DNA of 7,933 bases from Candidatus Dormiibacterota bacterium (lineage in GTDB: Bacteria; Chloroflexota; Dormibacteria; Aeolococcales; Aeolococcaceae), in the NCBI GenBank assembly GCA_003135255.1, contig PLAX01000040.1:1-7933 (forward strand). Direction: 5' to 3'. Positions 1 to 7,419 of this stretch are shown one piece after another (within the stretch, counting starts at the first letter, position 1; each line of letters opens with the position of its first letter). The position numbers and the translations under genes were made by a program. The notes under the pieces are model-generated. The model ran no database searches and was not told the DNA's origin. It saw only the letters and a list, made by a program, of their open reading frames with translations.

Positions 1-329
1 CCGACATAGACGACGAAGTACTCGTCACCGACACGGGTGATCCTCGGGTCCTCGATCCCCCAGTGCTCCTCGAAACGGTCCGGCCGTGGTTCCAACCCCC
101 GAACCGGGTCGATCTCCCAGCCCGTCAGCCCGTCTTCGCTGGTCGCGACGACGAGAGAGGAGAGACCGGTGCGGTACTCGACGCGCAACAACAGCAGCGT
201 TCGGCCGCCGATGACTGTGGCGCCCGGGTTGAACACCGCGTTGACCATCTTGGGGAAGTCGTGCGGGCGGAGGATCGGGTTGCCTGAGAACCTCTGCAGC
301 AGCTCACGAGGATCGGCTCTATCGCTCAT
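1..329 (-). CDS. GH130 family beta-mannoside phosphorylase/hydrolase, N-terminal part (runs off left edge)
   Basis: This is the first 109 residues of a glycoside hydrolase family 130 protein; the rest lies beyond the window. The translation shows the GH130 pattern: NPILRP (17-22), NAVFNPGA (30-37), a hydrophobic strand with LLLLRVEYRTG (45-55), SEDGLTGWEIDP (64-75) and WGIEDPRIT (90-98). The EDPR block carries the Asp (here D94) that serves as catalytic acid in characterised GH130 mannoside phosphorylases. Family members split beta-mannosidic bonds with phosphate, releasing mannose 1-phosphate in the cytoplasm; some subfamilies hydrolyse instead, and the visible part cannot separate the two. 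The ATG at 329 is chosen because GGAGG (339-343 on the plus strand as CCTCC) lies nine bases upstream. It is the last gene seen of the ABC-transporter operon, 148 bp after the ATPase gene, which suggests that it acts on the imported sugar. The reading frame is open to the window edge. Confidence 0.87.
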   Translation of the reverse strand, partial: MSDRADPRELLQRFSGNPILRPHDFPKMVNAVFNPGATVIGGRTLLLLRVEYRTGLSSLVVATSEDGLTGWEIDPVRGLEPRPDRFEEHWGIEDPRITRVGDEYFVVYV

Positions 330-338
330 CGGTATCCG

Positions 339-343
339 CCTCC
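339..343 (-). promoter_or_regulatory. Shine-Dalgarno of the GH130 gene
   Basis: CCTCC on the plus strand reads GGAGG on the minus strand, nine bases before the ATG at 329. It is a strong site and fixes the start of the GH130 gene. Confidence 0.7.
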
Positions 344-349
344 TAGCTG

Positions 350-384
350 GTTCACGTGAACTCGGCAACCTGGTTGCAGTTCAC
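350..384. promoter_or_regulatory. Nested palindromes upstream of the GH130 gene (candidate operator or leader hairpin)
   Basis: Two overlapping dyads sit just upstream of the GH130 ribosome-binding site. The first is a perfect 12-bp palindrome, GTTCACGTGAAC, at 350-361. The second spans 356-384: GTGAACT (356-362) pairs with AGTTCAC (378-384), and GCAACC (365-370) pairs with GGTTGC (372-377), leaving a two-base bulge (363-364) and a one-base centre. GTTCACGT occurs twice as a direct repeat (350-357 and 379-386). Sugar-regulator operators of the LacI or GntR type are often short palindromes like these, so an operator for an internal promoter is one reading. The RNA could also fold into a roughly 13-bp hairpin between the ATPase and GH130 cistrons. 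No regulator gene is present to decide. Confidence 0.5.
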
Positions 385-477
385 GTCCTGCCAGCCGCCG
401 ATTAGTCTCGCCAAGAAGATCGGGCAGTAGTGACGACGAGCACCAGCCAGCCGCCAGGCCAGCAGCGACCGCGGCCG

Positions 478-1737
<1,260 letters not shown>

Positions 1738-1884
1738 TGCATTACTCCGTATGTTCGGCCGGCGCAAACTCTCTCTGCCAGCCTGGGTCTTGCGGTCTAT
1801 CCGTATACGATCGCGAATCCGCAGATTCGCTGCCCAGGCGGGCCGGTCGGTGGGCCACGTTTGTGGCGACAGGGCGCGTCACCA
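1738..1884 (-). promoter_or_regulatory. Intergenic gap with hairpin between permease 2 and ATPase genes
   Basis: The 147-bp gap has no convincing coding sequence. It holds a perfect stem, GCGAATC (1813-1819) with GATTCGC (1824-1830) and a four-base loop, plus a TATACG hexamer on the minus strand (1802-1807) that could serve as a -10 box. No good -35 is visible. GGAGT at 1744-1748 is the ribosome-binding site of the ATPase gene. The hairpin could be an operator, an RNA-processing site or an attenuator within the operon; no T-tract follows it, so a classic intrinsic terminator is unlikely. Confidence 0.4.
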
Positions 1885-2784
1885 TCAGCCTTTCACGGCG
1901 GAGCCGATATTGGGAGCCACGAAGTACCGCTGAAATGCGAGAAACAATGCGACCGCGGGCACGGCTAGCACGACCGCTCCGGCCAGGATCGTTCCGAACG
2001 GATTCGACACGGTCGACTGCACGGTATTCATGTAGTTGGCCAAGGCGACCGCGAGTGGCTGCATGCTCTGCTGCTTGGTGATCAGGAACGGCCACAGGTA
2101 CTCGTTCCACGGCCCGATAAAGGTCAGGAGCATCGCGGTCAACAGCGCTGGGCGCACGAGCGGCAGTGCGATCCGGGTCAGGATGCGAAACTCGTTCGCG
2201 CCGTCGATCCGGGCCGCGTCGAACAGCTCTTTCGGCAGTTGCAGGAAGTACTGCCGGAAGATGAAAACGGCGGTGGAGTTGATCGCGAACGGCGCGATCA
2301 TCCCAAGGTAGGAGTCACCGAGTCCGTAGTAGCGCACGATGAGCACGTACAGCGGGATGATCAGCAGCTGGAACGGCACCATCAGCAGCAAAAGCATGCT
2401 GACGAACAGCAGGCCGCGGCCGCGAAAGCGCAGCTGCGCGAGGGCGTATCCGGCCAGTACGCCGAATACGACGGTAGCCAACAGGACGCCGCCGGTGAAG
2501 ACGCCGGAGTTAATCAGAGTCTTGCCCAGGTTCAGTGCAGCGTTGATCTCGCCGTAGTTGCGCAGTGTGATGTTGCCCGGTTGCGGCACCACGCCGCTCA
2601 GTGAGGTGTTCTGGTTCTTCTGCAACGAGCCGATGATCATGTAGTAGAAGGGGAAGACGAAGACCAGCGCCCCGATCCCCAGCACGGTCAGACGCCACCA
2701 CGAATGCGAGGTACGCGGTTCGACCGACGTGACATCGTCCGGTGCGACGGCAACTTCGTCCACGGTGCGGCCCGTCTGGGTCAT
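1885..2784 (-). CDS. Carbohydrate ABC transporter permease, MalG/UgpE type
   Basis: This 299-residue integral membrane protein is the second permease of the importer. It has about six hydrophobic segments (approximately 33-53, 94-115, 124-150, 160-178, 211-233 and 265-290). The cytoplasmic EAA loop, which docks onto the ATPase, is seen as DAARIDGANEF (189-199) followed by ALPLV (206-210). The C-terminus AVKG is the usual ending of MalG-type permeases, and the full length matches the family. The start ATG at 2784 overlaps the stop of permease 1 in an ATGA, and AAGGA (2792-2796) lies seven bases upstream, so the two permeases are probably translated in a coupled way and in equal amounts. The first 30 residues are polar, as expected for a cytoplasmic N-terminus. 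The substrate cannot be read from this protein alone; the neighbouring GH130 gene suggests mannosides. Confidence 0.94.
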   Translation of the reverse strand: MTQTGRTVDEVAVAPDDVTSVEPRTSHSWWRLTVLGIGALVFVFPFYYMIIGSLQKNQNTSLSGVVPQPGNITLRNYGEINAALNLGKTLINSGVFTGGVLLATVVFGVLAGYALAQLRFRGRGLLFVSMLLLLMVPFQLLIIPLYVLIVRYYGLGDSYLGMIAPFAINSTAVFIFRQYFLQLPKELFDAARIDGANEFRILTRIALPLVRPALLTAMLLTFIGPWNEYLWPFLITKQQSMQPLAVALANYMNTVQSTVSNPFGTILAGAVVLAVPAVALFLAFQRYFVAPNIGSAVKG

Positions 2785-3773
2785 GTCTGATTCCTTTGCA
2801 ACAGCCGTTGGACGCCGACTATCAGCAGCACCCCGATGACCAGGATGACTCCGAGGGCCGAGGCGAAGTCAGGGTGGTTTTGCTCGATGCCGATCTGGTA
2901 CATCAGCAGCACCGGCGAGGCGGACGTGCCATTCGGACCACCGCCGGCGGTCAGCAGGTAGGGCTCGGTGAACAGGTTCGCGCCGACGATGATCGCGAGC
3001 AGGGTGATCAGTGTGGTCACCGTCCGGACGCCGGGGATGGTCACTGACCAGAGCCTGTGCCACCACGACGCGCCGTCGATAGACGCGGCCTCGTACAGCT
3101 CCTTCGGAACGTTCTGCAACGCGGCCAGATAGAGCAGGATGAAGAAACCGAGCTGTTTCCACGTGACGTATATCGCGATCGACGGCATCGCCCAGTTCTG
3201 GTTGACCAGCCAGGACGGAACCGGCGCCACAGGTCCGAGCACGCTGTCGACGACTCCTCCGGTGTTGAACATGAAGAGCCACACCGCTACCATCGCCACG
3301 CTGGCTGTCACGTACGGCACGTAGAAGCAGGCGCGGAAGAGGGCACGGAACGGGATCGCCGCGTTGAGCGCGGTAGCCAGCAACAGCGACAGCGCCACAG
3401 TGAGTGGCACGTTGATGACCAGGAAGATCAGGATGTTGAGGAACGACCGGAGCACCTCGGAGTCGGTGAGCACGGCTACGTAATTGGCCAACCCGACGAA
3501 CGGCCTAGCTACGCTCACTCCGGGCGCGGTGAAGAAGTAACTGTGGAACGATATCCACACCGCCAGGCCCAGGGGGTAGGCGAACAGCACCGCGATGAAC
3601 AGGGCGTACGGCGCGCCGAAGGCCATCCCGATCGGTTGGGGGCCGAGCACAGCGCGCGCGAGCCGCGTCCCCCTGGACTCGCCCGTGCCAGGTGGAAGTT
3701 CCGCTTCCAGTTTCATCTCGGACCCGCGCGTGGCAAGCTGAAGTTCCGCCTCCAGTGGGGGAACTTCAGGCAT
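2781..3773 (-). CDS. Carbohydrate ABC transporter permease, MalF/UgpA type
   Basis: This is the first membrane permease of the importer, 330 residues from the ATG at 3773. Six hydrophobic segments are visible (about 52-76, 109-138, 148-171, 196-217, 241-260 and 297-316). The EAA docking loop reads EAASIDGASWWHRLW (218-232) followed by TIPGV (235-239). The gene begins 16 bp after the lipoprotein stop and overlaps permease 2 by ATGA. The N-terminus is odd: LEAEL appears twice (7-11 and 22-26), encoded by a 17-base direct repeat. No clear ribosome-binding site precedes the ATG at 3773. A second in-frame ATG at 3716 (residue 20) is possible but also lacks a clear site, and both fit the family because the extra residues precede the first membrane segment. 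An in-frame TAG at 3786-3788 rules out a start further upstream. Identity is secure; the start is not. Confidence 0.92.
   Translation of the reverse strand: MPEVPPLEAELQLATRGSEMKLEAELPPGTGESRGTRLARAVLGPQPIGMAFGAPYALFIAVLFAYPLGLAVWISFHSYFFTAPGVSVARPFVGLANYVAVLTDSEVLRSFLNILIFLVINVPLTVALSLLLATALNAAIPFRALFRACFYVPYVTASVAMVAVWLFMFNTGGVVDSVLGPVAPVPSWLVNQNWAMPSIAIYVTWKQLGFFILLYLAALQNVPKELYEAASIDGASWWHRLWSVTIPGVRTVTTLITLLAIIVGANLFTEPYLLTAGGGPNGTSASPVLLMYQIGIEQNHPDFASALGVILVIGVLLIVGVQRLLQRNQT
3695..3769. repeat. Direct and inverted repeat cluster at the lipoprotein/permease junction
   Basis: A 17-base direct repeat, GAAGTTCCGCYTCCAGT, occurs at 3695-3711 and 3740-3756 with one mismatch and a 45-base period, so it stays in frame and duplicates LEAEL in permease 1. 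The second copy also takes part in an inverted repeat: CTGAAGTTCC (3738-3747) pairs perfectly with GGAACTTCAG (3760-3769) over ten base pairs with a 12-base loop. In the transcript this hairpin would lie directly after the lipoprotein stop, within the first codons of permease 1. Hairpins after the binding-protein gene of sugar ABC operons are known to raise its yield over the permeases, as between malE and malF; that role here is inferred. Confidence 0.65.
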
Positions 3774-3789
3774 GGGAACGTGACGCTAA

Positions 3790-5106
3790 TCATGGCAGGG
3801 AAGAGCTGCTTGAAACGAGCTTGTTGATCGCCGACGCGGCGGAGGCCAGCGCGGCATTGGGGCTCGACGTGCCGAAGATGACCGACTTCGACCAGTCATC
3901 GCGGAAGTCCTGCCAGACCTGGATCGAGTTCGGAACGTTGGGGCACTCGATTACGTGGGCTGATTCCACGGCGAAATCTGTGTAGTCCGGGTTCGCCGTG
4001 AAATAGGACGCGTACGCCTTCTGCAACCCCTGCCGCATAGGCATCTGCCCGGTTAGGGTGAGCAGCTTGCCGTCCGCGCTGGCGCTGGTAGTGAACTTCA
4101 GGAAATCCCACGCGGTCCCGCGGTTCTTGCACGAGGCGTACATGCCGATGTTCTTGGCGTCACTGAATGTCGGAATCGTGTACGAGGTGTTGCCCTTCGA
4201 GGTCGGCAGCGGCGCCACGCCATAGTCGACAGCGGGCGATCCCTCCTTGCCCTGGTAATCGGCGATGGCCCACGGCCCGACGATGGCCATCGCCGCGGTG
4301 CCGTCGGCGAACGTGTCACCGGTGACGGTTGCGGTGCCGGCCAGATTCTCTTTGTACAGCTGCGCCCAGAACGCGGCGACCGCCTGGCCGGCGGGGGAGT
4401 CGAACGTTGCCTTCCCGTTCTCGACCAGCAACTTGCCGCCGCTCTCCGCCGCGTACAGCGGGTAGAAATCGTACCAGGACTCGTAGAACTCACTCGACGG
4501 CGATGGGTAGATGGCGTACTTTGCCGCACCCGAGGACACCAGCTTCTGGGCCGTAGCAAGGAACTCGCTATAGGTACTCAGTGGCGGGTTGGTGGTGCTG
4601 ATGCCGGCCTTGGCGAATTCCGTCTTGTTGTAGAAGATCACGACCGGGTTCGACTTCCACGGCATCTGGTAGTACTGGCCGTCCGGCGACTTGTACATGC
4701 TGGCGAGGGATCCGGTGCGCGTCTGGATGTAGCTGACAGCGCCGGGAAAGTCGTTGAGCGGTACTAGACCGCCCGCCTGCTGGAAGTCCGGCACTGCCGC
4801 GGGAGCGGTGTTGTAGATCAGGCAGGGTTCGCTGCCTGCCGTGATCGCGGCCGAGATGACCTCCTCCGACGACTGGGAGGCCGGGATCTGCTGCCCAGTG
4901 ACCTTCTGGGTCGGATGGAGGGTGTTCCAGGCAGCGACCTCTTGCTCGCCCCAGGTGATCTCCTGGGCGTTGTTGGAGTACCAGATGCTGATCGGCCCGT
5001 AAGAAAGGGTCGCGCCTTTAGTAGACGACGGCGCCGCTCCGCTACCGCAAGCGGCTAACCCCATACTCAGCGTGAGAGCACCGACAACGATAGCTCGTAA
5101 CTTCAT
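3790..5106 (-). CDS. Extracellular sugar-binding lipoprotein of an ABC importer (SBP family 1)
   Basis: This is the substrate-binding component of the importer, anchored to the outer face of the membrane by a lipid. The 438-residue protein starts with a lipoprotein signal: MKLR, a hydrophobic core, then lipobox L17-A18-A19 before Cys20, followed by a Ser/Gly/Ala-rich linker. The mature part matches UgpB/MalE-type proteins: IWYSNNAQE (41-49), AGGLVPLNDF (111-120), GQYYQMPWKSNPVVIFYNKT (143-162) and, further on, FADGTAAMAIVGPWA. The frame is open upstream to 5169, but that would put extra residues before the signal peptide. ATG codons at 5109 and 5106 are adjacent; 5106 is chosen because GGAAGG (5114-5119) is seven bases away, and 5109 is nearly as likely. 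It is the first gene of the operon. Its upstream region is cut by an IS end only 64 bp away. The ligand is unknown, with a manno-oligosaccharide or mannoside inferred from GH130. Confidence 0.94.
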   Translation of the reverse strand: MKLRAIVVGALTLSMGLAACGSGAAPSSTKGATLSYGPISIWYSNNAQEITWGEQEVAAWNTLHPTQKVTGQQIPASQSSEEVISAAITAGSEPCLIYNTAPAAVPDFQQAGGLVPLNDFPGAVSYIQTRTGSLASMYKSPDGQYYQMPWKSNPVVIFYNKTEFAKAGISTTNPPLSTYSEFLATAQKLVSSGAAKYAIYPSPSSEFYESWYDFYPLYAAESGGKLLVENGKATFDSPAGQAVAAFWAQLYKENLAGTATVTGDTFADGTAAMAIVGPWAIADYQGKEGSPAVDYGVAPLPTSKGNTSYTIPTFSDAKNIGMYASCKNRGTAWDFLKFTTSASADGKLLTLTGQMPMRQGLQKAYASYFTANPDYTDFAVESAHVIECPNVPNSIQVWQDFRDDWSKSVIFGTSSPNAALASAASAINKLVSSSSSLP

Positions 5107-5146
5107 CATCTTTCCTTCCCGGTTGCTGGGGTCGCCAACCCGACGG

Positions 5147-5176
5147 TGTGTACACCCAACCGGTCCCACTTGTCAA
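5147..5176 (-). promoter_or_regulatory. Candidate hybrid promoter: IS-borne -35 with host -10, reading into the sugar operon
   Basis: The last six bases of the IS remnant (5171-5176), read on the minus strand, are TTGACA, a perfect -35 consensus pointing outward towards the lipoprotein gene. TGTACA (5149-5154) follows after 16 bp and TACACA (5147-5152) after 18 bp; each matches three of six bases of the -10 consensus. Transcription would begin near 5140, about 35 bases before the ATG. IS21-type elements are known to carry outward -35 hexamers that form promoters at IS junctions. The -35 is plain in the sequence; activity is inferred and the -10 is weak. Confidence 0.5.
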
Positions 5177-5177
5177 T

Positions 5178-5219
5178 GGTCATCAGAATTCCCCACCAGT
5201 GGCCATGAGAATTCCCCAC
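5178..5219. repeat. IS21-type subterminal repeats, two copies
   Basis: GGTCATCAGAATTCCCCAC (5178-5196) and GGCCATGAGAATTCCCCAC (5201-5219) agree at 17 of 19 positions with a 23-base period. Multiple short repeats near each terminus are a feature of IS21-family ends, where the transposase binds. They mark this as a true IS end and not just an istB-like fragment. Confidence 0.75.
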
Positions 5220-5281
5220 GGGCACGCGGGGTATTAGGGTTCGCGTCTGGTCCTCCTCTGTGGACAAGTGACGGGGTGCTG

Positions 5282-5297
5282 CAGGTCGTCTGACCTG
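5282..5297 (-). terminator. Hairpin just after istB (possible weak terminator)
   Basis: CAGGTC (5282-5287) and GACCTG (5292-5297) form a perfect six-base stem with a four-base loop, 13 bases after the istB stop. No T-tract follows on the minus strand, so efficient intrinsic termination is doubtful. If it does terminate, it would limit read-through from istB into the sugar operon. Confidence 0.3.
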
Positions 5298-5310
5298 GAT
5301 TTCGAGCCTC

Positions 5311-5862
5311 TCAGTCCTTCTGAAGGGCTGGCCGTCGGGGAGGATCGGACGTTCCGGATCGCTCGGCGCGTTGCGGGCGAGATCGAGCCTCGCGGAGCCG
5401 ATACGACTCACCGCCGAGGACCACGACGTCGGCGTGGTGCAGGAAGCGATGGAGGATGGCGGTGGCGCTGGTGGCGTCGGGCAGGAAGTTGGTCCACTGC
5501 TCGAAGGGCCAGTTGCTGGTGATCACCAGGCTGCGGGTCTCATAGGCGGTGGCCACGAAGCGGAAGAGGTGGTTGGCGACGATACCGTCGAGGGGGCTGA
5601 AGACGAGCTCGTCGACGATGACCAGGTCGCTGCGCCGCAGGACGCCGTCGATGACGCGCCCCACCGAGTTGTCGGCGAGACCGCGGTACAGAGCTTCGAC
5701 GAGCAGGTCGGCACGGAGGAAGCGGACCCGGAATCCTGCCTCCACCGCCGCCCGGCCCAAGACCACCGAGAGGTGCGATTTCCCGGTGCCGGGTGGGCCC
5801 ACGAAGGCGATGTTGCGGTGGTTGACGATCCACTCCAGGCTGACCAGGTAAAGGTCCTTCCT
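5311..5862 (-). pseudogene. istB: istB, IS21-family transposition helper ATPase, 5' truncated
   Basis: This is the C-terminal two-thirds of an IstB AAA+ helper protein, which in intact IS21 elements works with the IstA transposase in target handling. The visible part begins around LYLVSLEWIVNHRN and carries Walker A GPPGTGKSH, Walker B LVIVDEL, the sensor-like SLVITSNWPFEQW, and the ILHRFLHHADVV...GESYRL ending typical of the family. The first GTG in the retained part (5802) lies at the edge of the Walker A motif and would yield only 163 residues, against about 250 for full-length IstB, so most of the N-terminal DNA- and IstA-binding region is missing. The frame stays open upstream to the stop of the efflux gene at 5911, but no convincing IstB sequence or start is seen there. 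No istA is present. It is an inactive fragment by this reading, although the core ATPase domain is undamaged. Confidence 0.8.
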
Positions 5863-5910
5863 TCGAGCCGCTACGCCCTCTGGGCGGAGACTGTAGGCTC
5901 GACCCCGCCC
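5863..5910. other. Junction between IS remnant and efflux gene, with short hairpins
   Basis: This stretch contains the probable break where the 5' part of istB and all of istA were lost. It holds one small perfect stem, CGCCC (5874-5878) with GGGCG (5882-5886). A second stem, CCGCC (5905-5909) with GGCGG (5914-5918), has the efflux gene's TGA in its loop. Neither has a T-tract on the minus strand, so termination of the efflux transcript is uncertain. Nothing coding is recognised. Confidence 0.4.
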
Positions 5911-7419
5911 TCAGGCGGCGGCCTCCTCCGTCCCCGACTGCGTCACCCGCCGCTGGGACGCGGCGCGACGCGTGCGGCCGGGGACCAGCAGCCCGGAGAG
6001 CCCGGCCGCCAGAGCGATCGCGGCGCCGCCGGCAAAGCCGAGACCGAAGCCGCCGGTCAGGGCGGCCGGGACGGCGTGCCCGGTCTGGGTCAGGGCGGCG
6101 GCGTGGTCCGCGGCCAGCGTGGCCAGGGCGGCCAGGCCCAGCGAGCCTCCCACCTGGCGGCTGGTGTTGACCACGCCGCTGGCGAGACCCGACTCCGCTC
6201 GTGGCACCCCCGCCGTCGCCGCCACGGTGATGGCGGGAAACGCCAGCCCGGCTCCGAGGGTGACCAGCGCGCCGGGAAGGAGCACCGACGACCAGATGGC
6301 GGGGCCCACCGCGACCTGGGCCATCCAGAGCAGGCCGAGCGAGATCAGCAGGGGGCCACCGACGAGGAAGGGGCGCGCCCCGATGCGCGGCATGAGCCGG
6401 GAGCTGATCTGAGCCCCCACCACGATGGCGAGGGTCTGCGGCAGGAAGGTCAGGCCGGTGGCGAGTGGCGTCATCCCACGCACGCCCTGGAGGTACAGCG
6501 ACTGGAAGTACCAGACCGAGAAGAGCGCCGCGCCCACCCCGAAGGCGACCAGGTTGGAACCCGTGATCGAGCGCGAGGCGAAGAGCCGCAACGGCACGAG
6601 CGGGGCCCGAGCCCACCGCCCCTCGATGATCGCGAAGGCGATGAGGAGTCCGATCCCGGCGGCGAACGCCGCGAGCACCTCGGGAGACCCCCATCCCGCC
6701 GCCTGGCTGCGGACGATTCCCCAGGTCACGGCCACCAGGCCGCCGGTGACGGTGAAGGCACCGGCCAGGTCGAGGTGCCGGCGCCCCTCGCGGTCGCCCA
6801 CGCCCTCGGCCACGAAGAGGCTGGAGGCGATCAGGACAGCGATGCCGATCGGCAGGTTGATGAAGAAGATCCAGCGCCAGGTCAGGAACTGGGTGATGAC
6901 CCCGCCGAGCAGCGCCCCCGAGGCGCCCCCCGCCGCGGCCACGGCGCTCCAGACCCCGAGTGCTCGGGCCCGAGCCCGCCCCTCGGAATACGTCGCTATG
7001 AGGATGGTGAGCGTCGCCGGGGTCAACACCGCTCCACCCAGCCCCTGGAGGGCACGGGCGGCGACCAGCTCTCCCTGAGACGTGGCCAGCCCGTCCAGGA
7101 GGCTCGCGAAGGAGAAGAGGGCGAGGCCGGCCAGCAGCAGCCGGCGGCGGCCGAAGAGATCGGCGGCACGCCCGAACAGGAGGAGGAAACCGGCGAACGC
7201 GAGCGCGTAGGCGTTGACCACCCACTGCAGGCCGCTCGCCGAGAAGCCGAGGTCATGGCGGATGGACGGCAGGGCGACATTGACCACCGAGACGTCGAGC
7301 ACGACCATGAACTGGCCGAGGCAGACGAGAAGCAGCACCAATCCGGGTGCCGCCGGGAACCGTGCCCCGACACGCCGAAGTTCCGTCGTCACGTTCTCCC
7401 CTGCCGCCTGCCCGCTCAT
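5911..7419 (-). CDS. MFS drug efflux permease, EmrB/QacA (DHA2, 14-TMS) type
   Basis: This 502-residue membrane protein is a proton-driven exporter of the DHA2 drug:H+ antiporter family. Diagnostic motifs are LDVSVVNVALP (41-51, the family's D1 motif in the first membrane helix), motif A GRAADLFGRRR (83-93) in the loop between helices 2 and 3, ARALQGLGGA (121-130, motif B), and TWRWIFFINLPIG after a Gly/Ala-rich motif C region. The length and the many hydrophobic stretches fit about 14 helices. The ATG at 7419 is preferred over 7467 because GGAG (7425-7428) lies five bases upstream, and the longer form would run across the promoter shared with the divergent ArsR gene. Drug specificity cannot be read from the sequence. 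The gene is markedly richer in GC than the sugar operon. Control by the neighbouring ArsR-type repressor is likely from the divergent layout. Confidence 0.93.
   Translation of the reverse strand: MSGQAAGENVTTELRRVGARFPAAPGLVLLLVCLGQFMVVLDVSVVNVALPSIRHDLGFSASGLQWVVNAYALAFAGFLLLFGRAADLFGRRRLLLAGLALFSFASLLDGLATSQGELVAARALQGLGGAVLTPATLTILIATYSEGRARARALGVWSAVAAAGGASGALLGGVITQFLTWRWIFFINLPIGIAVLIASSLFVAEGVGDREGRRHLDLAGAFTVTGGLVAVTWGIVRSQAAGWGSPEVLAAFAAGIGLLIAFAIIEGRWARAPLVPLRLFASRSITGSNLVAFGVGAALFSVWYFQSLYLQGVRGMTPLATGLTFLPQTLAIVVGAQISSRLMPRIGARPFLVGGPLLISLGLLWMAQVAVGPAIWSSVLLPGALVTLGAGLAFPAITVAATAGVPRAESGLASGVVNTSRQVGGSLGLAALATLAADHAAALTQTGHAVPAALTGGFGLGFAGGAAIALAAGLSGLLVPGRTRRAASQRRVTQSGTEEAAA

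Larger units (their letters stand above)
5171..5862 (-). mobile_element. IS21-family insertion sequence remnant (right end and partial istB only)
   Basis: The segment has an IS21-type terminus beginning TGTCAATGG at 5171, two tandem subterminal repeats, and the istB helper gene ending about 90 bp from the repeats, which is the usual layout of the istB-side end. The istA transposase, the first part of istB and the opposite terminus are absent. The inner boundary cannot be placed exactly; similarity to IstB is clear to about 5838 and plausible to about 5862, and the efflux gene ends at 5911. With one end and no transposase the element cannot move by itself. No target duplication can be tested because the partner end is missing. 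Confidence 0.75.

Noticed and set aside
1738..1767. Upstream ATG adding ten residues to the ATPase
   Set aside because: The extra residues are not family-like and would cover the GGAGT ribosome-binding site that serves the ATG at 1737.
5107..5169. Upstream start adding 21 residues to the sugar-binding lipoprotein
   Set aside because: It puts non-hydrophobic residues before a complete signal peptide and runs through the ribosome-binding site.
5178..5219. Two 19-bp repeats as a minimal CRISPR array
   Set aside because: The spacer would be only four bases, there are just two copies, and the position beside an istB gene fits IS21 terminal repeats.
5540..7225. A 561-codon minus-strand frame overlapping the efflux gene
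   Set aside because: It is frame-shifted against a clear MFS protein, rich in Arg/Gly/Pro, and has no recognisable family.
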